Of a stretch of 64,000 nucleotides of DNA, positions 53,138 through 62,794 are shown piece after piece (within the stretch, counting starts at the first letter, position 1; the number at the start of each line of letters is the position of its first letter). The position numbers were made by a program, and so were the translations under genes. Source of the DNA: Skeletonema tropicum (lineage: Eukaryota; Bacillariophyta; Thalassiosirophyceae; Thalassiosirales; Thalassiosiraceae); NCBI GenBank assembly GCA_037178625.1, contig CM074130.1:3286001-3350000 (forward strand), read 5' to 3'. The notes under the pieces are model-generated. The model did no database searches. It was not told the origin of the DNA and saw only the letters and a program-made list of their open reading frames with translations.

Positions 53138-54971
53138 TTAAGACATGTAGTAAGAAGAGTGGTTGCTCTTGGAGCGCCCAACAACGATACCACTGTCTTG
53201 ACGGGTTACTTCATCTCCCCCAGCAACTTGACGAGGCTTCCACTTGAGTCCACCCTTGGTCAAAGTTTTGTGAAGTGAAGATGACCAAGCAGCAAGGATG
53301 GCGCAAGCAGAAATGGAAAGAACAAGGAGGAAGATCTGCAAAGGAGAGACTTCTGCAAGGCCTTGTCCGTATTCTTGAATGTAAAGGTTTCCGTTGATTC
53401 CTTGTGCTTCGCCTGCTTCAAGGTAGAGCCTGTTAGCGTCCATGATGACATTACCTTCAGCATCGAACTTACCCATGCGCATGTTATCGATGTATTCGCA
53501 GGTTATATCTTGCAAGGCGTTGGATTGGGCATAGTTGGGGTTTGCCTTGTGTCGCCACCAGTTGCTAAGGGTCTTGTCGCAGCGAGCCGCTTGCGTGAAA
53601 ACAGCATCACAAATTTCAGCGATTTCGCCACTGCCGCTGTTGTCATCGTCTCCTGCAAGAAACCAAGCTTGGTCCTGTAAAAATCATCGGCATTGATAAA
53701 ATTAGAATTCGGACGAAGAAAGAAGAAGACACTTGCAAGAGAATAAAAAATAATCGACTCACCTGGGCTGCACATGGCATGCAGAGACTGTCAGGGTTCA
53801 CATTAGTTTTTCCACCATAAGTTTCAATCAACGTACCCAGACCTGAAGCGACATTTTTGTAATAATGTGCCATGTCTTCATCATTGACATCTTCTCCAAT
53901 CCAGTTAGCAATGTTTACCTGGCTGGTGATGTCCTCGGAGCATTCTTCGTCGGAGTACAGACCGATAGTGATGGCTTGCCCATCTTCGGCACAAGTAGCT
54001 TGAGTGTAGCCAACCAAGCCATTGTTCTTTTCAACTTGATTGCATTGAAGGAAGTCAGCGTAGTCATCTTGAAATCCTGATTGACAAGCCTTGGCATAAA
54101 CTGAGCATGCATACCACTCAGCACCATATCCCAACATACGTTCAACATCTGGATGGTTCTTGAAATCTTCAAACTTGAGGTTACGATGACCGCCGTTTTT
54201 AAGCCACTGGTAGTACATCTTTTGCATGTAGTTCTCGCAGTAGTTACAGTACATTTCAAACTGAGTGTCCTCGTAATCAGCCATCAATTGCAAGTACAAA
54301 CCAGCATCAAGCATGAAAGATCCGTAGTTGGATGAGCATCCCCTACCATTGGCACCGTAGATTTCAGCATACTCTTCAGCCGCAGCTTCAGCTTCAGCTT
54401 CAGCTTCAGCCTCCTGTTCTTGACCTTCTTCCTCAGCTTGACCATCTTCTTCTGCTTCTTCTTCTTGCTGAAGATACCAGTCAGGGTTATCACAAGTCTT
54501 GGCTGGGCACAATCGAAGAACAGCGAAGTGCTGCGTTCTGAATGGAGATGTAGCGTCTTCCTCGGCGGCCTTCTCCACATCGAATTGCTTGACAGTGGCG
54601 CAACGCTCATAGGACAAAGAGTATTGGGAAGCATCGAAGCCCCAGATGTTTTGCCAGTTGGTATTTACGTCGAAGCCGTATGCATCATCGGTCCCTTGAA
54701 TGTAGTTCTGGTTGTAATACTGAGCGTTTTGGTTAGCGTTAGCCTCGGCGTCGCCTTGTACCTCATCAAGCTTACGCTCAGGGGGGACATAGGTTGCCTC
54801 ATCCAAGATGGTCTTACTTAGAGGACTTGATTTCGCAGCGTTGGCCACGATCTGAGGGTCGAGATTTTTTTGCTTCTGCATGGCGCGGATGAATTCTTGC
54901 CTTGTGGAGCGGGGTACAGCAGTAGCGCTGCCGGCTAGAAGGGCTGTGAGTGCTAGAGGATAAGCTAACAT
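53138..54971 (-). CDS. Silicanin-like secreted membrane protein, copy B
   Basis: Exons 54971-53763 and 53674-53138 (GTGAGT donor, 88-nt intron) give 581 residues from the ATG at 54971. Order of features is as in copy A: signal peptide (LALTALLAGSATA), R-K-L motif in PPERKLDEVQ, N/Q-rich NANQNAQYYNQNYIQG, SQYSLSYERCATVKQF, an Ala/Glu repeat shorter than in copy A, Cys-rich segments (FEMYCNYC, SVYAKACQSG, DSLCMPC), the membrane helix and a basic tail. The two genes share almost the whole second exon and the intron, but differ in the N-terminal third and in a loop around residue 270. A four-residue-longer tail segment (GGLKWKPRQVAGG) is specific to B. Confidence 0.65.
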
Positions 54972-55676
54972 GATGTCGAAGTATGCAAATTGTTTGATCA
55001 ACACTGCAGACACAATTTTTGTGAGAACAGTGAGATGTACGATGTAATGCTGTGTCTAATGGAAGGAATCAAAAGAACAAATTGGCGACAGACACCGACT
55101 TTCTCATAACAGATTGGTTCCGAGAAAGCACATCGCTCGCCAACTTTGGAGAAATTCGTATGGAGATACCTACCACACACAACACATGCTTTTTCCGATG
55201 CCGCCCACTTTTTTCTCGCTTTCTGCCAATAAATCGCCTGTTTTCGTTCAAGGAGCCAAGCAGCTAGCATGAGGTTCGCTCGATAACACTACTTATGATG
55301 AGGGGGTAGGTTTAGTTTCAACAGCCTGGAATTTACATATTTTATTGGTTGGGTATTAAATGTATGCATCTATGTAAGTCTAAATACGTCAGAGCTCTGA
55401 TACTTTATTTATCCTAAAGACACCTTAGTACTTCTACTTGAACTTACGCATCATCTAGTAAGTTATTATGATGTGTACACGATTTGCATGAACTGCTGAG
55501 ATTAAACTTTCCTGGATTAAGTTTGTTACAAATAACATCACTGTGCGTAAATACCAAGCCAACGAGGCTTTATAGCTTCAAATTGTTGACAGGCTTTTTT
55601 GGTCGCAGTCAATGCGGCCTCTGGTAGTTTTTCATCCCTCACAACCTCGTTCTTATCCTAATCAGGCATATCTCAT
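54972..55676. other. Intergenic stretch, no gene seen
   Basis: About 700 bases between copy B and the RlmN-like gene, both leftward. The left third should hold the promoter of copy B. Short open frames here lack recognisable content. Confidence 0.35.
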
Positions 55677-57104
55677 TTATTTACTTCTGCTAGTTGCCAA
55701 TTGGCCACATGCCGCATTCTCTTCATCCCCTCTGGTAGTTCTGACATAACACAAAACGCCACCATCGGTTATTATTTTCTGAAAGCCCAACACGTTTTCC
55801 TCAGATGGTGTCCGATATTTTGGATGGCCAATATCATTGAATGGAATCAAGTTTACTACAACTTTTGAACCTTCAACATCAGCCATTATTGATCGAGCCA
55901 AGCTTATTAGCAACTTTGCATCCTGTTCGGAGTCATTGACACCATCAATTAGCGCAACTTCCAACATGGTTCTACGCAGTTTCTTTGAGCGTGACTTTAA
56001 AGCCTCGACAAGACCTTCTTTCAATTCCTCCATCGAGAACTTTGTTGTAGGCACCAATTCCTTTCTCAAAGAGTCATCCACAGCGTGAACGCTCCATGCC
56101 AAGGCAGCTGGAGATGAACCTAGAGTAGTGAACGAAGAGGGCTTCGGTCCAACAGTTGAGACGGTAATTTTGGATTGTGCCAAACTAAACATCCGCCTAT
56201 CTGCCATCGTTGAAACTGCCCTGACAACAGCCAAAGCATTATCAGCCGGTTCTCCCATTCCCATTAAAACCACATTGTCGCATGGAGGAAGTGTCGTGGA
56301 AGTATCACCTGCTGCTGCTATACTACCGACAATCCGACATACTTTGTTGGCATAGTAGATTTGGCATAGTATTTCCTCTGCTGTTAAATCACTCATCTTA
56401 CCCATCTTGCCTGTTGCACAAAAGCGACACGCTTGTGCACAACCGACTTGAGAAGATACACATACAGTACTGAACCCTTTGTCTAGCCATGGGATTATAA
56501 CGCTCTCCACCTCAAACCCTCTAGCTAAGCGAAGTAACAGCTTAGTAGTGCCATCGGCACTTACTTTTATGTGTGATATGGATCCAATGGAATTTTCAAT
56601 TGTGTAAATAGAATCTGTAACGCTGTCATCCGCGCTAGTATCAGAGGACCGACATTGTTTCATTAGCTCCTGCAGCCTCGCGAGTGCACCTGCACCTAAT
56701 CCTTGGCCTTTTCGTTTCCCAAGCAGATTATTTTTGGATAGAGCGATATCGCTCGCATCAAAATCCGCCGACATCGCTTCCAACCAGGTTTCAACTATGC
56801 TTTGGTCAGAAGTATCAATTCCACTGTCGTTTCTGTAATACAAATTAGGATCAATGCCAGCCCTGAAACAATCCCAAATGACGGCAGCACGTCCAGATCC
56901 ACCCATTTGATCTGATAACTCGTTGAATGTCGAGCTCAGTGGTCCATAGCAGTGTACATGATTATCCGAAGTGGACGAAAGTGCCAGAGCTCGATGTCGA
57001 TGCGATGGCTTGTACGGAATAAGACAAAAACCAAACAACATAGACCAGCACTGCAACAGCACCAGTAGCGTTAGTACGTTGAAAAACATGATGGGCCGCG
57101 GCAT
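55677..57104 (-). CDS. RlmN/Cfr-type radical SAM rRNA methyltransferase, organelle-type
   Basis: A single exon of 475 residues from the ATG at 57104. Such enzymes methylate C2 of an adenine in large-subunit rRNA and some tRNAs. The radical SAM cluster motif C-x3-C-x2-C reads CAQACRFCATGKMG, preceded by STVCVSSQVGC. Also present are NVVLMGMGEPADN (SAM-binding GEP), VSTVGPKP, SVHAVDDSLRKELVPT, and the C-terminal VRTTRGDEENAACGQLA, whose Cys is the second catalytic cysteine. The N-terminal ~45 residues are hydrophobic (FFNVLTLLVLLQCWSMLFGF), a signal or plastid-type leader, so plastid ribosomes are the likely target. Residues 55-140 are a diverged RlmN accessory domain. Confidence 0.88.
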   Translation of the reverse strand: MPRPIMFFNVLTLLVLLQCWSMLFGFCLIPYKPSHRHRALALSSTSDNHVHCYGPLSSTFNELSDQMGGSGRAAVIWDCFRAGIDPNLYYRNDSGIDTSDQSIVETWLEAMSADFDASDIALSKNNLLGKRKGQGLGAGALARLQELMKQCRSSDTSADDSVTDSIYTIENSIGSISHIKVSADGTTKLLLRLARGFEVESVIIPWLDKGFSTVCVSSQVGCAQACRFCATGKMGKMSDLTAEEILCQIYYANKVCRIVGSIAAAGDTSTTLPPCDNVVLMGMGEPADNALAVVRAVSTMADRRMFSLAQSKITVSTVGPKPSSFTTLGSSPAALAWSVHAVDDSLRKELVPTTKFSMEELKEGLVEALKSRSKKLRRTMLEVALIDGVNDSEQDAKLLISLARSIMADVEGSKVVVNLIPFNDIGHPKYRTPSEENVLGFQKIITDGGVLCYVRTTRGDEENAACGQLATSRSK

Positions 57105-58720
57105 GCAATGGTGGTTGCCAGTTGGACAATCAACTTTTTGATGGATGCGTTGTTCTCGTGTAGATATCTAATCTGATTAACTTTGTGTTTATTGTGATGG
57201 CTAGCAGTTGCATGCCAGCAGCAGCATGAGCATGGTCTTTGATGTCCATCGGCAGCTAGTTTGTGCACGGGGTTACGTTTGGCCTTCCCGCGTAATTTTG
57301 AGATGGAACGAGAAACGCAAAAAATCCATCATCCACCACACCTTTTACACCGTCACCATGATGTCCTCCACTCCTGTGGCCACAGTTAAGCGTGCATATT
57401 GAATACGCCTAGAATACTCGGCTTGATCAGTCGCATAAATCATCTTATACGCGCCCAAGCCAGGAAAACTCAGTCGATCCACCGTAAATGAATAAAATAA
57501 CGTCGCCATCGACGGCATAAAATTTACCACTTTCACCTCCATTCACCCCTCCTATGGACGTTTCGGCAATGATATGTTACAAAAGAGAGGATATCCTTTC
57601 ACCACATCAATGTTATATATACATTGGGCGTCTATTTATCCTTGGGTAGTCCAAACCCATTATCTAATCGATAATCAACCACATTTCACAAGTTAGACAG
57701 AATCTATTATTTGCTCCTTAAACGCAATGCTGAAATCAACATCGTGAAGGACCGATAACATCAAATGAGTGGTAATTTATATACCAATTGATCGTATGCG
57801 TATATTCGAATACTTCGACAAGTGGATGATGCTTTATAGTGATTATAACACATGGGAGACAGTGTTATGTATGTTGGTTTTGATGTAGGCTAAATATGCA
57901 ATGAGTTTTACTGAACAAACAAGTAGTTCTGATTGTTATTATCGCTCCCAAGGATGTTTACTATCATAATAATAATAAGCTGATGCTTGTTTGATCGATA
58001 TGCATCCCGTTTCCATTAGCTTTAGGTTAGTTGTTGCGTTCGACAGAGACGAAAAACATGTACATTTTTTGTATCATCAAAATGATGTCATAAGAGCTTC
58101 CATTCCACTCCAAGGGTCAATTAATCGTCTATCACCATATTAGAGTCGATGGAGAGTGTTGGTTGCCTTCATTGGTGTTATTGTCACTCCTTATTGCAGT
58201 AGGGCCAAAGATAAAAATGAACCATTGATGGACATCGAGTTACGACGTTGAGGATGGTGTTACCGGCCGAAACATCGGTACACTAAGACACCCACGCCTC
58301 CCTATGGATATATACACTCGATTGGTGGGCTGCAAGGATCATGCTTTATGTCTCCATGGGTTATGCACCGGCATGACTCTCCCTCCGACATGAACGGCAA
58401 TGTTTCATTAGGAAACTTCGCGCACGAAACTTTTTATTGAAGGAATACATCGTAACCAATGCTCCGCGTTTTCTGCGCAGGGGTCGGGTGGTATATGATG
58501 AAGCTACTGTAAAAAAACGCGGAGGGTTTGCCATGTACTGGTGTAATGGTAGGAGATGTTCTCCGCTGTATAGTGTCTATGGTTGAGGATTTTTTTGAAG
58601 TTTGTGCCATTGTGTGTGATTTTTGCGTGGGGTGACGGAACTTTTCGAAGTCAGGTAGGTGTCTCAATATTTTTCTAATTTAGTCGAGATTAAGTGGCGT
58701 AACCCCGTGTGTGCTGGTGG
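57105..58720. other. Gene-poor stretch
   Basis: About 1.6 kb with no gene I can support. A 65-codon minus-strand frame at 57345-57542 and a 77-codon one at 58434-58667 have plausible starts but no recognisable domain and no neighbours to support them. It includes the promoter of the RlmN-like gene. Confidence 0.3.
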
Positions 58721-58816
58721 AGACCCCTAGGACATAAGGTACCTATTCCTTCAGTAGGCTTATGTCTAGGGGTCTACATACGTACGATGGAATAAGTATC
58801 TTATGTCTAGGGGTTA
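58721..58816. repeat. Hairpin plus direct repeat cluster (cttatgtctaggggt)
   Basis: The left arm agacccctaggacataag (58721-58738) is inverted relative to cttatgtctaggggtct (58759-58775), with one unpaired G and a 20-base loop. A third copy of cttatgtctaggggt lies at 58800-58814 in direct orientation to the second. It lies 36 bases before a 22-bp repeat at 58852. Function unknown; a transposon terminus or RNA hairpin is possible. Confidence 0.85.
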
Positions 58817-58851
58817 CGAGAAAGTCCTGAAAGGAGTTTTAAAATTGAGAG

Positions 58852-58873
58852 TTCCTTAAAACTCATCCACCAG
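58852..58873 (+). repeat. 22-bp exact direct repeat, left copy
   Basis: The 22 bases ending cttaaaactcatccaccag (58852-58873) recur without a mismatch at 60366-60387. The pair brackets a 1.5-kb interval that contains the transposon-like gene at 59045-59986. Confidence 0.9.
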
Positions 58874-59044
58874 TCAGAGAAGCCACGGCTCCACTGCGCA
58901 CTTACTGCGCTGGTTTCATTTCAAATTTCAAATTTCAAGAGAACCTACTATGGTACTTCACGTCGGCACCGGCCCTTTCACTTGCAATAATTGCATACAT
59001 AATACCATTTGAGATTCGGTACCTCTACATATTAAATCATCACC

Positions 59045-59986
59045 ATGGCAAGAGGGGGAGGAAGACCCGTGGGTGTCAAGAACGGCTACAAAGCCAAACG
59101 CAAGCAGACTTCGTCTCAAAAGAAAAAACAAGCAGAACGCTGCGCAGAGACGAAACAAAAGAATAAAAAGAAGAAGGAACAGCAAAAGGCAGCGGTCGAG
59201 AGAGCTGCACGGATGAATTTCTTTGCCCCGCGAACGAATCGATCATCTGGTGATTCTACTGCTGCTCCCATCAATAATGATACGACAACAACTGCCGCCG
59301 CTGCTGCCGTGAACACGTCGGCCGATGACAGAGCTGATGCTGCCGCTGAAGAGAATTCAACCACAACAGCGGTCACAGCTGTCGACAACAATTCCGCCAC
59401 TCCTGACTACGACGTTGTTACTATCAATAATCCGGAAATAAACAATGTCATTGATCCTGCCAACGCAATTGCAGAGCTGGACTACAGCGAAGAAGAAGCA
59501 ACAAAGAAGCATTCAGACGACTTTGAAGATGATACTATTCCAGGCATCCAGCAACGGTACGTGGCAGCCGTCCAAAAACGAGTGCAAATTGAGGTGAGCA
59601 AAGATAACAAAAATATCAACAACAAATGGTTATTACGTCATCTGCAGCAAAACGATTGGTGGCTTCGAAAGGAATGGTACACGTGGTTTATTAAAAAGTA
59701 CAATGCAAGTGTAGAGAAAAAAGAAGACAAACTTGATGAAGAGTATAGAGCTTACTACAGGGATGTGCACGTTTGGCTACCTGATGTAAGATGGGAAACT
59801 ACTGATAAGAGGTATATGCCACATTGCCCGAACTGTAAAACAAACGCTAGAGTTGGTCCCCACTGCTTCCGTGACAACCATGCCGGCCGTGTTATTGTTG
59901 GCCAAACGGAGACATACTACACAGTGAGCATTCTGCGTCGACTCTTACGTGACTCTCATTCCATATACTGCCTGCCACATTTGTAA
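59045..59986 (+). CDS. Transposon-like protein with CxxC zinc motif
   Basis: A 313-residue frame. The N-terminus is very basic with an AT-hook-like ARGGGRPVGVKNGYKAKRK, then a Lys/Gln-rich helix. An Ala/Thr/Asn-rich stretch (residues 75-160) follows. The conserved part is C-terminal: WWLRKEWYTWFIKKY, then VHVWLPDVRWE, HCPNCKTNARVGPHCF and GRVIVGQTETYYTVS. The pattern 'x-W-P-D-V ... CPxC ... R-V ... YY' recalls DUF6729-type N-terminal regions of eukaryotic transposon proteins, which expect another Cys pair right after YY. Here the frame after YYTVS drifts, but another frame reads YTACHICNALHS, so the second Cys pair exists out of frame. The gene is probably a truncated transposon remnant or a spliced form (GTGAGC donor at 59922). 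Confidence 0.55.
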   Translation: MARGGGRPVGVKNGYKAKRKQTSSQKKKQAERCAETKQKNKKKKEQQKAAVERAARMNFFAPRTNRSSGDSTAAPINNDTTTTAAAAAVNTSADDRADAAAEENSTTTAVTAVDNNSATPDYDVVTINNPEINNVIDPANAIAELDYSEEEATKKHSDDFEDDTIPGIQQRYVAAVQKRVQIEVSKDNKNINNKWLLRHLQQNDWWLRKEWYTWFIKKYNASVEKKEDKLDEEYRAYYRDVHVWLPDVRWETTDKRYMPHCPNCKTNARVGPHCFRDNHAGRVIVGQTETYYTVSILRRLLRDSHSIYCLPHL

Positions 59987-60650
59987 TGCGCTACATTCTC
60001 ACGGGAATAATTATTATTCTGCTGTGTCTATTTATTAATTGAATAATTGAAGGAGACATTCCACACTTGATGTGGATAGAGTTATTTACATCACATCATG
60101 TGAGGCCATCACGGTACTTTTTCTAAATGAATCATGCCTCTTGATGTATTATTATTCTACACGCAGACGTACATTATCTTCTTCGACAAAAATATTATCA
60201 TCGACGGTCCATGGGATAAGTTCTCTGGCGGCGAACCTTACATCGACAACAGCATACTACAGTAATGACTACTACTAGACTGCTACTACGGATCTTTTGA
60301 CTTTTTGACATGGTCGAGCGAGATCTTTCTTTTTCTCTTCTCTTTTTCCCCTCTTCTCCCTCCTTTTCCTTAAAACTCATCCACCAGCACCACCTCGATG
60401 CCTGTCCATCAACCCTCTTGATCTTGTCCGCGCTCGTCCGCTTTTCCTTGGTTTGTCCTGTCCTCCTCCGTCCGTCCGTCCGTCCGTCCCGGCCGGCCTC
60501 TCAGTCTACGCCGCTTGTAACATGCGAAAAAAGTATGATACACTGGTAAATAAAAAGTGTAACAAGGAGGAGCTGGCGCTTTCATGGAAAGAAAGGTATT
60601 TAGAGAGAAGAGGATGGTGCAATAACTCTGCTCCCTTATTATGTTACACA
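59987..60650. repeat. Intergenic stretch with (TCCG)n microsatellite and right 22-bp repeat copy
   Basis: About 660 bases between the transposon-like gene and SNW/SKIP. It holds a T/C-rich tract at 60326-60370, the right copy of the 22-bp direct repeat at 60366-60387, and five copies of tccg at 60467-60489. No coding content. Confidence 0.6.
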
Positions 60651-62528
60651 CTAATTGCCCTTTTCAAATTGAACGGGGGCATTCCTTGATGCACCGCCGG
60701 CGGTTGCCCCGCCGCCATCGGCCCCCCCAAAACCCTTGTCAGGGGCAAACTTACTTGTAGCACCTCTTTTCAATTTGTCATATTGTGCATCTGCATCTTC
60801 CATATTGGCATCCCTGGTCGGTCGGTAAATGCTAGAACTAGTCACGCCCTCACGATCAAACATGGGCCGTGAGTACGTGTTGTATTCATCTGCAGCACCA
60901 AATCCAGAATCCAATCCGGCATTCTGTGAATATAACCTCGAATCTACCCCTCCTGCTCCCCCGCTTCCAGTGTGTGTTCCCAATGCAACCTTTTCAGAAA
61001 CATCACGATCATTCTCGAGACGTCGCTTCTTCTTGAGTTCTTCTTCTGTGTTGTCATCGTCGGCAGACTTTCCAGCACGTTCAAGACGGTATTCCTTCTC
61101 ACGCTCTCGTCGTCTTTCAGCTCTTAGGCGGTCCCTCTGCATACGCGCTTGCTCATCTTCTACATTGTTCACATTTGATGCAGCAAGAGACGATGTTTCA
61201 TTTTGTTGCGTCATACTTTCAACAGAGTCGTCATCATTTCCGTGGTGATGACCAGAAACATCTCCACTCCCAGCTGCAGCAGTATCAGCAGCACCGCTGT
61301 CGGCATTACCCCCCACATGAGATCGCTCCATTCTCGCCTTGTTCGCCAGTTCTCTCAATTCATCTTCCCTCCTCTGTCGTTGATCCAACACTAATCTTTT
61401 TTGAACTGCAGCTCGTGTTCGAACCTCTTCTCGAGCCTGTCGTTCCGCGACGTACAATGACTCACTCAGAACTGCAAAATTAGGATTAATTGTTGCATCA
61501 TCACGCAACCCTCGTCCATCAGCAGCCAGTCGTTTGTCTAGAGGAATTGTGTATCCACGTGTGTTCTTCCAGTTGGAGATGCAGGCAGGAACATTCCACG
61601 CCTCCCGTTCCTCTTTGGTCAACTTCTCAGGCGGAGCGTGTAAGACTGGCACAGGATCTTCAGCTGGACCTCTAGGCGCCTTTCTGTGCATATGTTTAGG
61701 AGGTTGCATGGGATCAATTTGCTTTGGCACCATGCGAATGATACGCTGGGATGCTTGGGGATTATACCCCGGAGCATTTTCATTGGGAGTGTACCGAATA
61801 AATTGGGTGCGTTCATGTGCTGTAGCCGAGTCTGTGGCAGCTGTGATAGCAGACCCCGTGGGTTTGTCCATAGCCACTTTTGTAGAAATTAAGGCAGCAA
61901 GTGCACGTTGCGTTCGTTCTGCGGTGGAGGTCTCTTCTTCTTGAGAGGGGAGAGCAATCTCCTCTCCCGATGGTCGAAATCCCCTCAAATCGGAATGTTT
62001 GCTGTATACTTTTTTGTCTGCATTCGTCCCCCCCGTAACGATTGCATCGTAAGAAACTTTCCCCGTCGCATCTACTTGGGCAGAAAGGACGTCACGAGTA
62101 ATAATAGCTCGGCCGCCGGGAGCAGCGTTGGAATTATTGTTGCTTGCTCCGCCGCCACCAACTGCTGAAGACGCATTATTCCGTTTCGCCAAATGTGGGT
62201 TGCCCATGTGCCGTGGATATTGGGCAACTTGAATTTCAGGAAAGCTCCCCCCATCATCAAAGTCAGCAGCTGAGCGAGGTACGAAGAGGAGCTGTTTATT
62301 TTGTGGTTGTTTCCGCTCTTCGGGTGTTAGCTTCGAGAAGCGGATTGCTGAATTTACTCGATCACCATAAGATGGCACTCGCCTCTTTTGACTTCCTTTG
62401 TTGCCATCGTCACTTTTTTGATTTATTGCCTCCCTCGCAACGATAGCACTACTGCTGCTACCGCTACCTGGAGCGGGGCCAACTTTGTTGCCCGATCGGG
62501 TCGGTGCTGGGAGATAAAGGGATGCCAT
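60651..62528 (-). CDS. SNW1: SNW/SKIP splicing and transcription co-regulator (Prp45 family)
   Basis: A single exon of 625 residues from the ATG at 62528. The protein belongs to the activated spliceosome and also acts in transcription. Conserved blocks: YGDRVNSAIRFSKLTPEER, FPEIQVAQYPRHMG, ERTQFIRYTPNENAPGYN, QRIIRMVPKQIDPMQPPKH, and the family-defining SNW motif in ACISNWKNTRGYTIPLDKRL followed by AADGRGLRD. A long charged helix region follows (EERQAREEVRTRA type; LRAERRREREKEYRLER). The C-terminal part contains DSRLYSQNAGLDSGFGAADE and a Gly-rich end. Size and order are normal. Gly/Asn/Ala-rich inserts lie at residues ~115-150 and ~420-450. Confidence 0.93.
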   Translation of the reverse strand: MASLYLPAPTRSGNKVGPAPGSGSSSSAIVAREAINQKSDDGNKGSQKRRVPSYGDRVNSAIRFSKLTPEERKQPQNKQLLFVPRSAADFDDGGSFPEIQVAQYPRHMGNPHLAKRNNASSAVGGGGASNNNSNAAPGGRAIITRDVLSAQVDATGKVSYDAIVTGGTNADKKVYSKHSDLRGFRPSGEEIALPSQEEETSTAERTQRALAALISTKVAMDKPTGSAITAATDSATAHERTQFIRYTPNENAPGYNPQASQRIIRMVPKQIDPMQPPKHMHRKAPRGPAEDPVPVLHAPPEKLTKEEREAWNVPACISNWKNTRGYTIPLDKRLAADGRGLRDDATINPNFAVLSESLYVAERQAREEVRTRAAVQKRLVLDQRQRREDELRELANKARMERSHVGGNADSGAADTAAAGSGDVSGHHHGNDDDSVESMTQQNETSSLAASNVNNVEDEQARMQRDRLRAERRREREKEYRLERAGKSADDDNTEEELKKKRRLENDRDVSEKVALGTHTGSGGAGGVDSRLYSQNAGLDSGFGAADEYNTYSRPMFDREGVTSSSIYRPTRDANMEDADAQYDKLKRGATSKFAPDKGFGGADGGGATAGGASRNAPVQFEKGN

Positions 62529-62794
62529 GGTGATTATGTAATTTTCTGAGAGATGTGAATCGAATCGTGAACGTGAATGGTGAATGGCGGAGAGTGGTGG
62601 GGTTAGGTTATTCGCTACGCACGCACGTGGGTGAAAGGGAGGCTAAAACCTGTGAAATGAGTTACAGCTATAAACATCCACATAGAAGTAGCATAGTAAG
62701 ATGACTTGTAGCTTGTAGTGTCATCGTTGTGTCCTGTGGTCCAGTTGATTGCTTATTTAAGTTGATGTCTGCATGATTATCGTGCCTGACAATG

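Noticed and set aside
57345..57542. 65-codon minus-strand frame in the gene-poor stretch
   Set aside because: It begins with ATG and is plausible in composition, but no domain, splice continuation or conserved feature supports it.
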